Positions 7,409-15,280 of a DNA stretch of 31,340 nt are shown here, piece by piece. Positions within the stretch are counted from its first letter, which is position 1, and the number at the start of each line of letters is the position of its first letter. The translations under genes were made by a program, and so were the position numbers. Location: the NCBI GenBank assembly GCA_022508865.1, contig JAFLUK010000005.1, positions 1 through 31,340 on the forward strand, given 5' to 3'. This DNA comes from Oscillospiraceae bacterium (lineage in GTDB: Bacteria > Bacillota > Clostridia > Oscillospirales > Acutalibacteraceae). The notes beneath the pieces are model-generated. The model did no database searches. It was not told the origin of the DNA and saw nothing but the letters and a program-made list of their open reading frames with translations.

Positions 7409-8077
7409 TTAATCCCTCCTGATAATGTTATATTCCTTGTTTCTGTTAGCCGTCATTATAAATACATCGTTAATTGAAATATTGTTTTCCTTCAGCACAC
7501 TGTCTACCCAGTCCTTGGTGACATTACACAGCTTAAGGGAATTTGACAAATACCTTGAGTCGTTTATAACAACAGCTTCAATTCCTGTGTCCTCAATATA
7601 AATTCCCATTTCTTCTGCCGAGGGAGTTCTCTTGGACGGCTTTTCCAATACACTAATGTCGCCATTTGTTTCCACAATGCAGTACTGCACATCGTTTAGT
7701 GAAAAAATACCTTGCTGTCGCAGCTGAACACATAAATCTTCTGTGGTTATTCTCAACTTCCTCATTTGGTCCTGCATAACCTTACCGTCTTCAATAATCA
7801 TTTCCGGAGCACCGCAAACTACCCGTCTGAATCTACCGCTTTTAAGCATTATTACAGAAAAAACTATTTCCAAAGAAATAAGAATAAGTATTGGCACAAT
7901 ACCTGAAAGCAAAGGTTGGCTTGTGTTTTGCATTGGCATTACAGCAATGTCGGAAATAAGCAAAGTAATAACAAGCTCGCTGTTCTGCATTTCGGACAGC
8001 TGTCTTTTGCCCAAAATACGAAGAGTAACTAAAATAAAAAGATAAAGTATAATTGTTCTGATAATTGATATAAACAT
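7409..8077 (-). CDS. DUF421 (YetF-like) membrane protein
   Basis: A 222-residue protein of the YetF/YdfR family. Three membrane segments (about 4-22, 35-52, 58-77) are followed by the cytoplasmic YetF domain: GAPEMIIEDGKV at about 89-100, RKLRITTEDLCVQLRQQG at about 106-123, then the DVQYCIVETNGDISVL strand. Basic residues after TM1 (LGKRQLSE) are a family hallmark. The start has AAGGGTGAT about 6 nt upstream. It is the first gene of a two-gene unit transcribed divergently from a GerA-type operon only 84 nt away. Some DUF421 proteins (YetF, and the 2Duf protein of spoVA2mob-type operons) belong to spore or cell membranes and affect spore heat resistance and germination. Transfer of that role here is inference. 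Confidence 0.88.
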   Translation of the reverse strand: MFISIIRTIILYLFILVTLRILGKRQLSEMQNSELVITLLISDIAVMPMQNTSQPLLSGIVPILILISLEIVFSVIMLKSGRFRRVVCGAPEMIIEDGKVMQDQMRKLRITTEDLCVQLRQQGIFSLNDVQYCIVETNGDISVLEKPSKRTPSAEEMGIYIEDTGIEAVVINDSRYLSNSLKLCNVTKDWVDSVLKENNISINDVFIMTANRNKEYNIIRRD

Positions 8078-8139
8078 TAAATCACCCTTATTATCATTTC
8101 ACATAATTATTAAATAATGCATAATCAGCCATTTTTATT

Positions 8140-8154
8140 CCACTATAATAGTGG
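8140..8154 (+). promoter_or_regulatory. 15-nt perfect palindrome with TATAAT at the start of the germination operon
   Basis: CCACTAT-A-ATAGTGG is a perfect 7+1+7 inverted repeat lying 7 bases before the gerAA-like ATG (8162). It contains TATAAT (8144-8149) and runs into the GTGGTGAT ribosome binding region. A GCATA (8119-8123) lies 17 nt before CACTATA (8141-8147). Together these resemble a forespore sigma-G promoter (GMATR, about 18 nt, CATNHTA) with one -10 mismatch. That promoter would leave a leader of only about 8 nt, so an operator or an RNA hairpin (5-bp stem, 5-nt loop) masking the RBS are alternatives. Confidence 0.4.
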
Positions 8155-8161
8155 TGATAAT

Positions 8162-9613
8162 ATGTATAAAAATTTAGAGCAAAATATTGATTATCTCAAA
8201 AGCTTAACAAATAATTCTGCAGATTTTACTGTTAGAAAGCTTATTCTTCCGGATAATACACTGTCGGCAGTTATTACAATTGAGGGAATGGTAAATAAAG
8301 AGGGGCTTACTCTGGCAATAACCACACCAATGATAAAATCTCATTATCCCGATAACTGCAACAAAATTGAACATTTAAGGGATTTTGTCTTAAGCTCCAG
8401 TGAAATAATAGAAATTAATTCTTATAAAGAATTAATTGAGTTTTCAATGTCAGGTTTCGCTGTGGTGGCCGTTGACGGCTATGACAAAATGCTTGTTGTG
8501 GGTATTCAGGGCTTTTCCTTCAGAGGCGTCACAGAGCCATCATCGGAAATGGTTTTCAGAGGAAGCAGAGAAGGATTTACAGAGCCATTAAGAATTAATA
8601 TGACGCTAATCAGAAGAAGAATAAAAAATCCTGATTTAGTATTCAAAACTATGACCCTTGGTGATTTATCCAAAACACAGATTTGTATTTGCTATATTAA
8701 AACAGCAGTTTCAGGGAAGATACTTAAGGAACTGATAAAAAGACTGAAAAATGTTGAACTTGACACTGTTCTTGCCTCGGGTTACCTTGTTTCTTACCTT
8801 GCAGATAACAAAAGAAACACACTGTTTTCTACTGTAGGAGTAACCGAAAAGCCCGACACTTTATGCGGAAAAATTACAGAGGGCAGAATTGGTATAATTA
8901 TAGACGGTACACCCTCTGTCATTATAGTACCTCATCTTTTTATTGAGAATTTTCAGAGCTTTGATGACTACACAAACAGACCATATTTTGCCTCATTTAT
9001 AAGAATTTTAAAGTATATTTCCTTTTTCTTTGCACTATATCTACCGGGATTATTTGTTGCAATTACTAATTTTCACCCTGAAATAATTCCTATTAATCTC
9101 CTGAATCATATAGCAGAATCTTTGCAGACCACACCATTTCCGTTAATGTTGGAAATTTTGCTTGTTGCCTTTATGTATGAGGTAATGAGAGAAGCGGGTC
9201 TACGACTTCCAAAAGCACTTGGTCATGCTGTTGGTATAGTAGGCGCCCTTGTAATAGGAGAAACCTGTGTTTCCGCAGGAATTATCTGTGCGCCCACATT
9301 AATTTTTGTTGCATTTTCTGCAATATGCTCCTATGTTTTGCCTGAACTTTACGGTGTTACCACTGTGCTGAAGTTTATCTACATTGTTGTTGGTGGGATA
9401 TTCGGTCTGATAGGAATCGTTTTTGCTTCACTGATTGTAATAATCGGTGTATCCTCGTTAAAAAGCTTTGGTGTACCTTATCTGACACCTGTTTCGCCAA
9501 TTTCAAAGGGAATATTAACAGACAATTTTATCCGTTCTGATTGGCAAAGATTATCAAGAAATAAAATCAGAGTACAGAATATGACAGGAGTTGAAACAGA
9601 TTTTGAAAAGTAA
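8162..9613 (+). CDS. Spore germination protein, GerA family (GerAA/GerKA-type A subunit)
   Basis: A 483-residue A subunit of a Ger-type germinant receptor, placed in the inner spore membrane in known systems. The N-terminal hydrophilic domain begins in family fashion (LEQNIDYLKSLTNNSADFTVRK) and contains EIIEINSYKELIEFSMSG, GFSFRGVTEPSSE near 120-135 and EPLRINMTLIRRRI. From about residue 279 there are five or so membrane segments, with PFPLMLEILLVAFMYEVMREAG and LPKALGHAVGIVGALVIGE as strong family signatures. I chose ATG 8162 because GTGGTGAT precedes it and the conserved domain starts there. An in-frame ATG at 8117 has no RBS and would add 15 unrelated residues. The B and C subunit genes follow with overlaps. 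The germinant cannot be predicted. Confidence 0.93.
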   Translation: MYKNLEQNIDYLKSLTNNSADFTVRKLILPDNTLSAVITIEGMVNKEGLTLAITTPMIKSHYPDNCNKIEHLRDFVLSSSEIIEINSYKELIEFSMSGFAVVAVDGYDKMLVVGIQGFSFRGVTEPSSEMVFRGSREGFTEPLRINMTLIRRRIKNPDLVFKTMTLGDLSKTQICICYIKTAVSGKILKELIKRLKNVELDTVLASGYLVSYLADNKRNTLFSTVGVTEKPDTLCGKITEGRIGIIIDGTPSVIIVPHLFIENFQSFDDYTNRPYFASFIRILKYISFFFALYLPGLFVAITNFHPEIIPINLLNHIAESLQTTPFPLMLEILLVAFMYEVMREAGLRLPKALGHAVGIVGALVIGETCVSAGIICAPTLIFVAFSAICSYVLPELYGVTTVLKFIYIVVGGIFGLIGIVFASLIVIIGVSSLKSFGVPYLTPVSPISKGILTDNFIRSDWQRLSRNKIRVQNMTGVETDFEK

Positions 9614-10622
9614 AATAAGTTCGTTACAGTTTTCGGTATTGCTTGGTATTTCTTCAATGGGATTTATAACACTTTATCACGATGCCATCAGTTGCTTTTC
9701 TATGGTAATCTCTACTTTAATATCATTTTTACTTCTTATACCATTGCTTGTAATTTCCAATAAAGAAAAATATAATATTCCTGTTGTTTTCAGAATATTA
9801 TCCATATTATTTGTTTCTTTGCTTTCAACTCTTCTGATTAACAGATATTCAGTGTTTTTCACCAGTCTAATAAACCCTGTCACACCAAAGTGGATAATAT
9901 CAGGACTGTTACTGCTTGCACTGGCATTTCCTGCAATAAAGGGAATAGAGGCTGTCTCCAGAGGTGCCCTTATTGTATCATTCTTTGTAGTGTTGTCACT
10001 ACTGCTGATATTTATCTTTGTACCCTATGGGGATATGAATTATTTTACCGATAACGATAACTCATTTTCTATTTCAGACGGTATTGACACATTGCTTGCT
10101 TTTTCACCGATGATACTTTCATTATTCTTCTTTAGAAATATAAATAGCGGTAGGGCAAGATCAATAATATTTCCATTTGCAATATCCTCCTTTGTTATAC
10201 TAATCTCAATGTGCTTTATTAAACTCCTTAGCATTTCTGAATATAATTATGTTTTTTATGCACTTTCCGAAGTGTCCTGCAAAAAAATCCCTATGGGTTT
10301 TTCAGGGCTTTTTATTGTATTATCTCTAATATGTGTATTTTTCGCACTTCTTTACTTTACACTTACTATAAAATCTGCGATGAAAAGCAACTCTGGGCTG
10401 ATTACGGTTATTTATTTAATACTTGTTTATTGCCTTTCTCTCGGAACTCTTTATAGCCAAGATATTTATAATTTCCTGCTTAATAAATATTTTCTTCTCG
10501 CACTCTATGTTGTGCTTGCCCTATTTACACCAATAGCAGTAATTGTGAAAGATAAGTATGATAAAAACAGGGAATCATATCCACAGGGTAATGCAGAAGA
10601 TTTGGAGGAAGAAAATGATTAA
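9603..10622 (+). CDS. Spore germination permease (GerAB/GerKB type B subunit)
   Basis: A member of the endospore germination APC-like permease family, about 339 residues with ten predicted membrane segments, which in known receptors carries the germinant-binding site. It begins ISSLQFSVLLGISSMG, the usual first helix, and has GIEAVSRGALIV in the middle. The start is uncertain. TTG 9603 has AGGAG (9586-9590) 12 nt upstream. TTG 9591 would add four residues but directly abuts the AGGAG and so cannot use it. Either way the start lies in the end of the A-subunit gene. The 3' end overlaps the C-subunit gene by 8 nt. Tail residues are acidic (AEDLEEEND), partly a consequence of encoding the next gene's RBS. 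Confidence 0.88.
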   Translation: MKSKISSLQFSVLLGISSMGFITLYHDAISCFSMVISTLISFLLLIPLLVISNKEKYNIPVVFRILSILFVSLLSTLLINRYSVFFTSLINPVTPKWIISGLLLLALAFPAIKGIEAVSRGALIVSFFVVLSLLLIFIFVPYGDMNYFTDNDNSFSISDGIDTLLAFSPMILSLFFFRNINSGRARSIIFPFAISSFVILISMCFIKLLSISEYNYVFYALSEVSCKKIPMGFSGLFIVLSLICVFFALLYFTLTIKSAMKSNSGLITVIYLILVYCLSLGTLYSQDIYNFLLNKYFLLALYVVLALFTPIAVIVKDKYDKNRESYPQGNAEDLEEEND

Positions 10623-11154
10623 GAAACTATTTGCCGTTTTAATAATTATCTGTTTAATCCTTGGTTTATCTGCCTGCGGATTTAACGAAATCAGCAAAAA
10701 GCTGGTTGCCGACGCAGTTATTGTAACTGATAGCAAGATGAGTATTTTAGTTGACAGCAAAGACGAGATGAAAATATATGATACCGACTTTGACACTGTA
10801 GAAAGCTCTGTTGAAAAAATAAAAGAAAAGTACGACTATGAGCTTTTTTTGTCCCATAGTAAGGCGATTATAGTATCCACAGAGGTCACAATAAAGGAAC
10901 TTTCGGACATAATTCAAAAATTCAAATTCTACTATCAGATTTCACCTGATACAAAGGTTATACTTGCAGAGGACAACGCTCTGAAAGCTTTGAAAAAGGG
11001 TGATTTTACAACAAAAGAAATTAATACAATAATCAAGAATAAAAAAATGTGTGACGACAGAATTTGCAATTACGATACTGTTCTCACAGGAAAAGATTTT
11101 GAAGTAATTTTTGACAAAGAAGGGGAGATAGAGGTAAGAAAAATCACACTTTAA
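10615..11154 (+). CDS. Short GerAC-like lipoprotein (C subunit, N-terminal domain only)
   Basis: A 179-residue lipoprotein: signal peptide with lipobox LSAC (C21), then a single domain. In position, and in the pattern of the first mature residues (FNEISKKLVADAVIVTD) and the YELFLSHSKAIIVSTEV segment at about 76-92, it resembles the N-terminal domain of Ger(x)C proteins. Those are normally about 350-400 residues with two further domains. Here the frame ends at TAA 11152-11154 after the first domain. No GerAC-like continuation is visible in the 196 nt before hprK, so this looks like a compact gene and not a fresh frameshift. ATG 10615 has a very good GGAGGAAG site and overlaps the permease gene by 8 nt. 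The call rests on operon position plus moderate similarity. Confidence 0.72.
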   Translation: MIKKLFAVLIIICLILGLSACGFNEISKKLVADAVIVTDSKMSILVDSKDEMKIYDTDFDTVESSVEKIKEKYDYELFLSHSKAIIVSTEVTIKELSDIIQKFKFYYQISPDTKVILAEDNALKALKKGDFTTKEINTIIKNKKMCDDRICNYDTVLTGKDFEVIFDKEGEIEVRKITL

Positions 11155-11263
11155 AATTTCAGGTTTCCTCACAAGTTCCCCCATAATATTTTAAATTTAT
11201 ATATGTTGCACAAAAATCATAAATAAATTTTTACTACAATATCCTTATAATTCTGTATCAGTA

Positions 11264-11292
11264 TTTTAATTCAGTCACGAATATAGTATAAT
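11264..11292 (+). promoter_or_regulatory. Candidate promoter upstream of hprK
   Basis: A perfect TATAAT at 11287-11292 has only a weak -35 match (TTTTAA at 11264-11269, 17 nt spacer). A second TATAAT at 11246-11251 has no -35 that I can see. Since no terminator hairpin separates gerAC from hprK, this AT-rich gap is the only place where the long downstream run could start. Confidence 0.45.
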
Positions 11293-11350
11293 TACGATGT
11301 ATGATTATAAGTATGTACTTTTGTGTACTTTTACAGAAAGGGGTTTTACC

Positions 11351-12322
11351 ATGACAACTGAATTCAAAGTAACACTTGATAAGGTAATCAAGGAGCTTTC
11401 TCTGGAACAAATCTATATGCCTGTTGCTGCTGATTCTGTATTAATCACTTCACCGGACATTGACAGACCGGGACTTGAACTAACAGGTTATCTGGACTTT
11501 TTTGACAAAAGCAGAATTATGATTTTGGGATATACAGAATACAGCTACCTTGGAAAGTTTGGTGCGGAACAACAGCACCACGTACTTACTGCCATATTCA
11601 GTCTAAAGCCTCCTGCGGTAATTATCACAAGAAGTATGAAGCCCTCCAACGCGATGCTGATAGCGGCAGAGGAATGTGACATTCCTATTTTGAGAAGTGC
11701 AGAGTCCACAAGTGAGCTTTCTGCAAACCTTATATCATTCCTTAATCATGAGCTTGCACCACGAATTACCCGCCATGGTGTTCTTGTAGAGGTTTACGGC
11801 GAGGGTTGCCTTATTACAGGTGACAGCGGTGTCGGTAAAAGTGAAACTGCTATAGAACTTGTTAAACGCGGACACAGACTTGTGGCTGACGATGCAGTAG
11901 AAATCAGAAGAACATCAAAGAAAACTTTGGTTGGTACCTCCCCCGAAAACATCCGTCACTTTATTGAGCTTCGTGGAATCGGCATTATCAATGCAATGCG
12001 TATTTTCGGTACAGGTGCTGTTAAGCAGAGCGAAAAGATTGATATGGTTATCAATATGGAATTATGGAATGCAAACCGTGCATATGATAGAATGGGTCTT
12101 GACAGCGAATATACAGAAATTTTGGGGGTAAAGGTGCCTGTTACCACAATCCCTGTTCGTCCCGGTAGAAACCTCTCTATGATTATTGAGGTTGCCGCAA
12201 TGAACAACAGACAGAAAAAGATGGGTTACAATGCTGCACAGGAGCTTCTTGAAAACCTTGGTATGAGTGTTGCGGAAGAGGACTTTCAGAATATAAAGGT
12301 GGATACGGGTCTTGAAGAATAA
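11351..12322 (+). CDS. hprK: HPr kinase/phosphorylase
   Basis: A 323-residue bifunctional enzyme that phosphorylates, and dephosphorylates by phosphorolysis, the serine of HPr, the sensor step of carbon catabolite control in Firmicutes. The N-terminal domain ends near 130. The kinase domain has H142 (RHGVLVEVYG), the P-loop GDSGVGKS (157-164) followed by E165, D180-D181 in LVADDAVEIRR, and the HprK signature IELRGIGIIN near 206-215. The start is ATG 11351 with AAAGGGG 7 nt upstream. The in-frame codons back to 11297 lie between promoter and RBS and are not family-like. Length is normal. It heads a run of 16 genes, and murB begins one base after its stop. Confidence 0.95.
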   Translation: MTTEFKVTLDKVIKELSLEQIYMPVAADSVLITSPDIDRPGLELTGYLDFFDKSRIMILGYTEYSYLGKFGAEQQHHVLTAIFSLKPPAVIITRSMKPSNAMLIAAEECDIPILRSAESTSELSANLISFLNHELAPRITRHGVLVEVYGEGCLITGDSGVGKSETAIELVKRGHRLVADDAVEIRRTSKKTLVGTSPENIRHFIELRGIGIINAMRIFGTGAVKQSEKIDMVINMELWNANRAYDRMGLDSEYTEILGVKVPVTTIPVRPGRNLSMIIEVAAMNNRQKKMGYNAAQELLENLGMSVAEEDFQNIKVDTGLEE

Positions 12323-12323
12323 T

Positions 12324-13220
12324 ATGGATAACTTTTTTGATTTTCTAAAAGAAAGCAAAATTGAATATATAAAAGATGAGCCTATGAAGAACCACACAAC
12401 CTTTAAGGTTGGCGGCAATGCACAGTGCTTTGTCACAGTGGAAAATCAAGAACAGCTTGTAAAAACAATCAAGTTTATAAAGGATAATAACATACCCTAT
12501 TTTTTGCTTGGTAAGGGCAGTAATATACTTGTATCCGATGAGGGTATAAAAGGCGCAGTTATTTTCCTTGATGGAGAATTTTCAGATATAAAGCTGATTG
12601 ATGACAGCATCTTGTATGCAGGGGCAGGAGCTTCTCTTATGCGTGTATGCAAGCTTGCATTGGAGAACAGCCTTAGCGGACTTGAATTTGCCTATGGTAT
12701 TCCCGGTTCTGTGGGTGGTGCCGTGTTTATGAATGCAGGTGCATACGGCGGAGAAATGAAGGATATCCTTGTTTCTGCCGATTATATTACTGATGAAGGT
12801 GAAACAGGTGTACTTACAAATGAAGATATGCTTCTTGGGTACAGAACTTCTGTCTTTAAGAATAACAGCTACATAATAACAGGCTGTAAAATTGCTCTGA
12901 AAAAGGCAGAAAAGCCGGAAATCAAAGAAAAGATGGATGACCTTCTGGGCAGAAGAAAGTCAAAACAACCCATAGAATATCCCTCGGCAGGCAGTACATT
13001 CAAAAGACCGGAGGGCGCTTTTGCAGGAACACTGATTGAGTCCTGCGGACTGAAGGGCTATTCCGTTGGAGACGCCCAGGTAAGCACCAAGCACGCAGGA
13101 TTTGTTATAAACAAAGGCAATGCCACAGCAAGTGATATAAATCAACTTATTGAATACGTTCAAAATAAGGTTAAGGAAGAAACGGGCTATTTTTTAGAGC
13201 CTGAGGTGATTAGAATATAA
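12324..13220 (+). CDS. murB: UDP-N-acetylenolpyruvoylglucosamine reductase (type IIa MurB)
   Basis: A 298-residue FAD enzyme that reduces UDP-GlcNAc-enolpyruvate with NADPH to UDP-MurNAc, the second committed step of peptidoglycan precursor synthesis. FAD-binding elements HTTFKVGGNA, LGKGSNILVSDEG and YGIPGSVGGAVFMNAGAYGGE are all present. The catalytic serine lies in PSAGSTFKRP, and the C-terminal catalytic glutamate is in FLEPEVIRI. It ends shortly after that glutamate and lacks type I extensions, so it is type II. ATG 12324 lies one base after the hprK stop. A TTG at 12312 would add four residues inside hprK. The RBS is weak (GAAG), suggesting translational coupling. The TAA overlaps the rapZ ATG by one base. 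Confidence 0.95.
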   Translation: MDNFFDFLKESKIEYIKDEPMKNHTTFKVGGNAQCFVTVENQEQLVKTIKFIKDNNIPYFLLGKGSNILVSDEGIKGAVIFLDGEFSDIKLIDDSILYAGAGASLMRVCKLALENSLSGLEFAYGIPGSVGGAVFMNAGAYGGEMKDILVSADYITDEGETGVLTNEDMLLGYRTSVFKNNSYIITGCKIALKKAEKPEIKEKMDDLLGRRKSKQPIEYPSAGSTFKRPEGAFAGTLIESCGLKGYSVGDAQVSTKHAGFVINKGNATASDINQLIEYVQNKVKEETGYFLEPEVIRI

Positions 13221-14086
13221 TGGAACTATTAATTATTACAGGAATGTCAGGAGCAGGAAAATCAACAGCGTTGAGGGCTGTTGAAGATATAGGGTATTTT
13301 TGTGTAGACAATATGCCTCCTATGTTGTTAAGTACATTCTACGATTTATGTGTAAAATCAACTGATGAAAGAATGAAAAGGTGTGCCGTAGTAGTTGATA
13401 TCAGAAGTACTACAGGCTTCAAAGATGTGTATGAGGATTTAAGTAATATAGCTTCACAGGGTAAAAAGTTTAAAATTCTTTTCCTGGACGCAAAAACAGA
13501 CACCCTCATCACAAGATATAAGGAAACCAGAAGAAGTCATCCTCTTGCAGATAATTTTGAGGACCGCTCCGTAGAAAAGGCTGTTGTACTTGAAAAACAG
13601 CTTCTCAATGTGGTAAAGGGTCATGCTGACTACATAGTAGATACTACATCAATGTCCTTAAAACAGTTGAGAGAGAGAATTACAGCGCTGTTTTCACTGA
13701 AATCACAAGATAGTATGAAAATCACCTGTATGTCATTTGGCTTTAAATATGGATTGCCTCTGGAAGCAGATGTTGTGTTTGATGCAAGATGTCTTCCAAA
13801 CCCATACTATATACCTGAATTAAAAAATCAAACAGGTCTTGATGAGGCAGTAAGAGAATATGTTATGAAATCAGAAGTCAGTCAGAGTTTTCTTAAGAAA
13901 ATTACCGATTTGCTTGAATTTTCAATGCCTCTTTATCAGCAAGAGGGCAAAAGCGAGCTTGTAATTGCAATCGGTTGCACCGGAGGTAAGCATCGTTCTG
14001 TTACTCTTACAAGGCTTGTACATATTTATCTTCATAATCTTGGTTATCCTACAACAATATCCCACAGAGATGTTTCTAAACAGTAA
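13220..14086 (+). CDS. rapZ: RapZ/YvcJ-family nucleotide-binding protein
   Basis: 288 residues. An N-terminal P-loop GMSGAGKST (8-16) and a DIRS strand form the nucleotide-binding domain. The C-terminal domain carries IAIGCTGGKHRSVTLTR, the conserved signature of the family. In Escherichia coli the protein binds GlcN6P and the small RNAs GlmY/GlmZ and targets them to RNase E. In Firmicutes, which lack those RNAs, YvcJ hydrolyses NTPs and is linked to cell-wall and competence phenotypes, so the precise role here is open. It overlaps murB by one base and is followed 12 nt later by whiA. The gene yvcK, usually placed between rapZ and whiA, is absent. Confidence 0.93.
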   Translation: MELLIITGMSGAGKSTALRAVEDIGYFCVDNMPPMLLSTFYDLCVKSTDERMKRCAVVVDIRSTTGFKDVYEDLSNIASQGKKFKILFLDAKTDTLITRYKETRRSHPLADNFEDRSVEKAVVLEKQLLNVVKGHADYIVDTTSMSLKQLRERITALFSLKSQDSMKITCMSFGFKYGLPLEADVVFDARCLPNPYYIPELKNQTGLDEAVREYVMKSEVSQSFLKKITDLLEFSMPLYQQEGKSELVIAIGCTGGKHRSVTLTRLVHIYLHNLGYPTTISHRDVSKQ

Positions 14087-14098
14087 GGAAGAATTATT

Positions 14099-15016
14099 AT
14101 GTCATTTTCCTTTGATACAAAACAGGAGCTTTGCAGCATTTTGCAGGATGATAAAAAATATAAACTTGCAGAGTGTTATGGGTTTTTACTGTTTTCAAAG
14201 AAGTTTACATATGAAGAAATAGTTTTCACAACAGAAAATAAATTTGTAATCAGCAGAATTTCAGAATACCTTACAGAGTTGTATACTCCTGTGATTGAAC
14301 GTTCATCAAGCCTTCGGACAAAGAGTAATGCAGGTCAGCTTATAACTGTAAAGATTATAAATCAGGCTGACTGCAACAATATTTACCGTTCCTTTGGATA
14401 TTCGGACAAGGATTATTCGCTGAGGATTAACAGGGCGAATATATCAGACGATGGGCAGTTGTCTGCATTTATAAGAGGAGTCTTTCTTTCCTGCGGCAGT
14501 ATTACAAATCCCGAGAAGGGATATCACCTTGAATTCAAAGTTCCTTTTCGCAATCTTGCAAGCGATTTGCTTACATTACTTTCGGAAATCGGCGAGTGTC
14601 GTCTTACTCCAAAATCTGTTGTCAGACAGGGCTACTATATTATATATTTTAAGAACTCTGAACAGATAGCAGATTTGCTAACATATATGGGCGCTGTGAA
14701 CAGCTCTATGTCCATAATGGATACAAAGGCTATGAAGGCCTTGAAAAACAATGCAATCCGCAAATTCAATTCGGAAATCCATAATATAAACAAAATCGCA
14801 GATGCTTCCGCACGTCAGGTAAAGGCAATAAAAAAGCTTATGGAAAGTGATTTGTACAAAACTTTGTCACCGGAGCTAAAGGAAATTGCAACACTTCGGC
14901 TCGAAAATCCCGAGCTTTCCTTAAGAGATTTAGGCAAGCTGACCTCGGACGGAATAAGCAGGAGCGGTGTGAACCACAGATTGAAAAAATTAATGGACTA
15001 CACAGATAAAGTATAA
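14099..15016 (+). CDS. whiA: DNA-binding protein WhiA
   Basis: A 305-residue protein combining an N-terminal degenerate LAGLIDADG homing-endonuclease fold with a C-terminal helix-turn-helix. The segment AFIRGVFLSCGSITNPEKGYHLEF at about 122-145 is the family LAGLIDADG-like core. LSLRDLGKLTSDGISRSGVNHRLKK near 273-297 is the HTH. In Bacillus WhiA affects cell division and chromosome segregation; in Streptomyces it is a sporulation regulator. Start ATG 14099 has AAGGAAG 7 nt upstream. Normal length. It lies in the conserved murB/rapZ/whiA neighbourhood, followed here by xseB. Confidence 0.94.
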   Translation: MSFSFDTKQELCSILQDDKKYKLAECYGFLLFSKKFTYEEIVFTTENKFVISRISEYLTELYTPVIERSSSLRTKSNAGQLITVKIINQADCNNIYRSFGYSDKDYSLRINRANISDDGQLSAFIRGVFLSCGSITNPEKGYHLEFKVPFRNLASDLLTLLSEIGECRLTPKSVVRQGYYIIYFKNSEQIADLLTYMGAVNSSMSIMDTKAMKALKNNAIRKFNSEIHNINKIADASARQVKAIKKLMESDLYKTLSPELKEIATLRLENPELSLRDLGKLTSDGISRSGVNHRLKKLMDYTDKV

Positions 15017-15043
15017 GTTTTAATACATAATACGAGGTTGATT

Positions 15044-15280
15044 ATGAACAAAGAAGTTAATAACAAAGAGCTTACAATAGAAGAAGCCAATGCACGGCTG
15101 AAAAGCCTTCTTGCTAAACTTGAGGACAAGACCATACCATTAAATGAAGCAATGGAAATATATAAAGAAGCTGCCATTTCTCTTGAGGAATGTTACAAAG
15201 CCCTTGACAAAGCCCAGGGGGAAATGATTGATATAAATGAGCAGATAGAGTTGCTTCGTGCACAGCGTGGTGAATTATGA
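15044..15280 (+). CDS. xseB: Exodeoxyribonuclease VII small subunit
   Basis: A 78-residue helical protein matching XseB: LTIEEANARLKSLLAKLED, then IPLNEAMEIYKEAAISLEECYKALDKA, the two-helix family pattern. The small subunit binds the catalytic XseA large subunit of exonuclease VII, which degrades single-stranded DNA. ATG 15044 has CGAGG six bases upstream; the in-frame TTG at 15038 overlaps that site. The stop overlaps the ispA start (ATGA). The large subunit gene, normally directly upstream, is not in this window, where whiA takes its place. Confidence 0.9.
   Translation: MNKEVNNKELTIEEANARLKSLLAKLEDKTIPLNEAMEIYKEAAISLEECYKALDKAQGEMIDINEQIELLRAQRGEL

Noticed and set aside
8117..8161. Upstream ATG (8117) as the start of the GerA-type gene
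   Set aside because: No ribosome binding site precedes it. The 15 extra residues do not match the family N-terminus, whereas ATG 8162 has GTGGTGAT and starts the conserved domain.
12062..12436. 124-codon minus-strand frame across the hprK/murB junction
   Set aside because: Both plus-strand genes are intact there with clear motifs. The minus-strand product has no recognisable domain or RBS.
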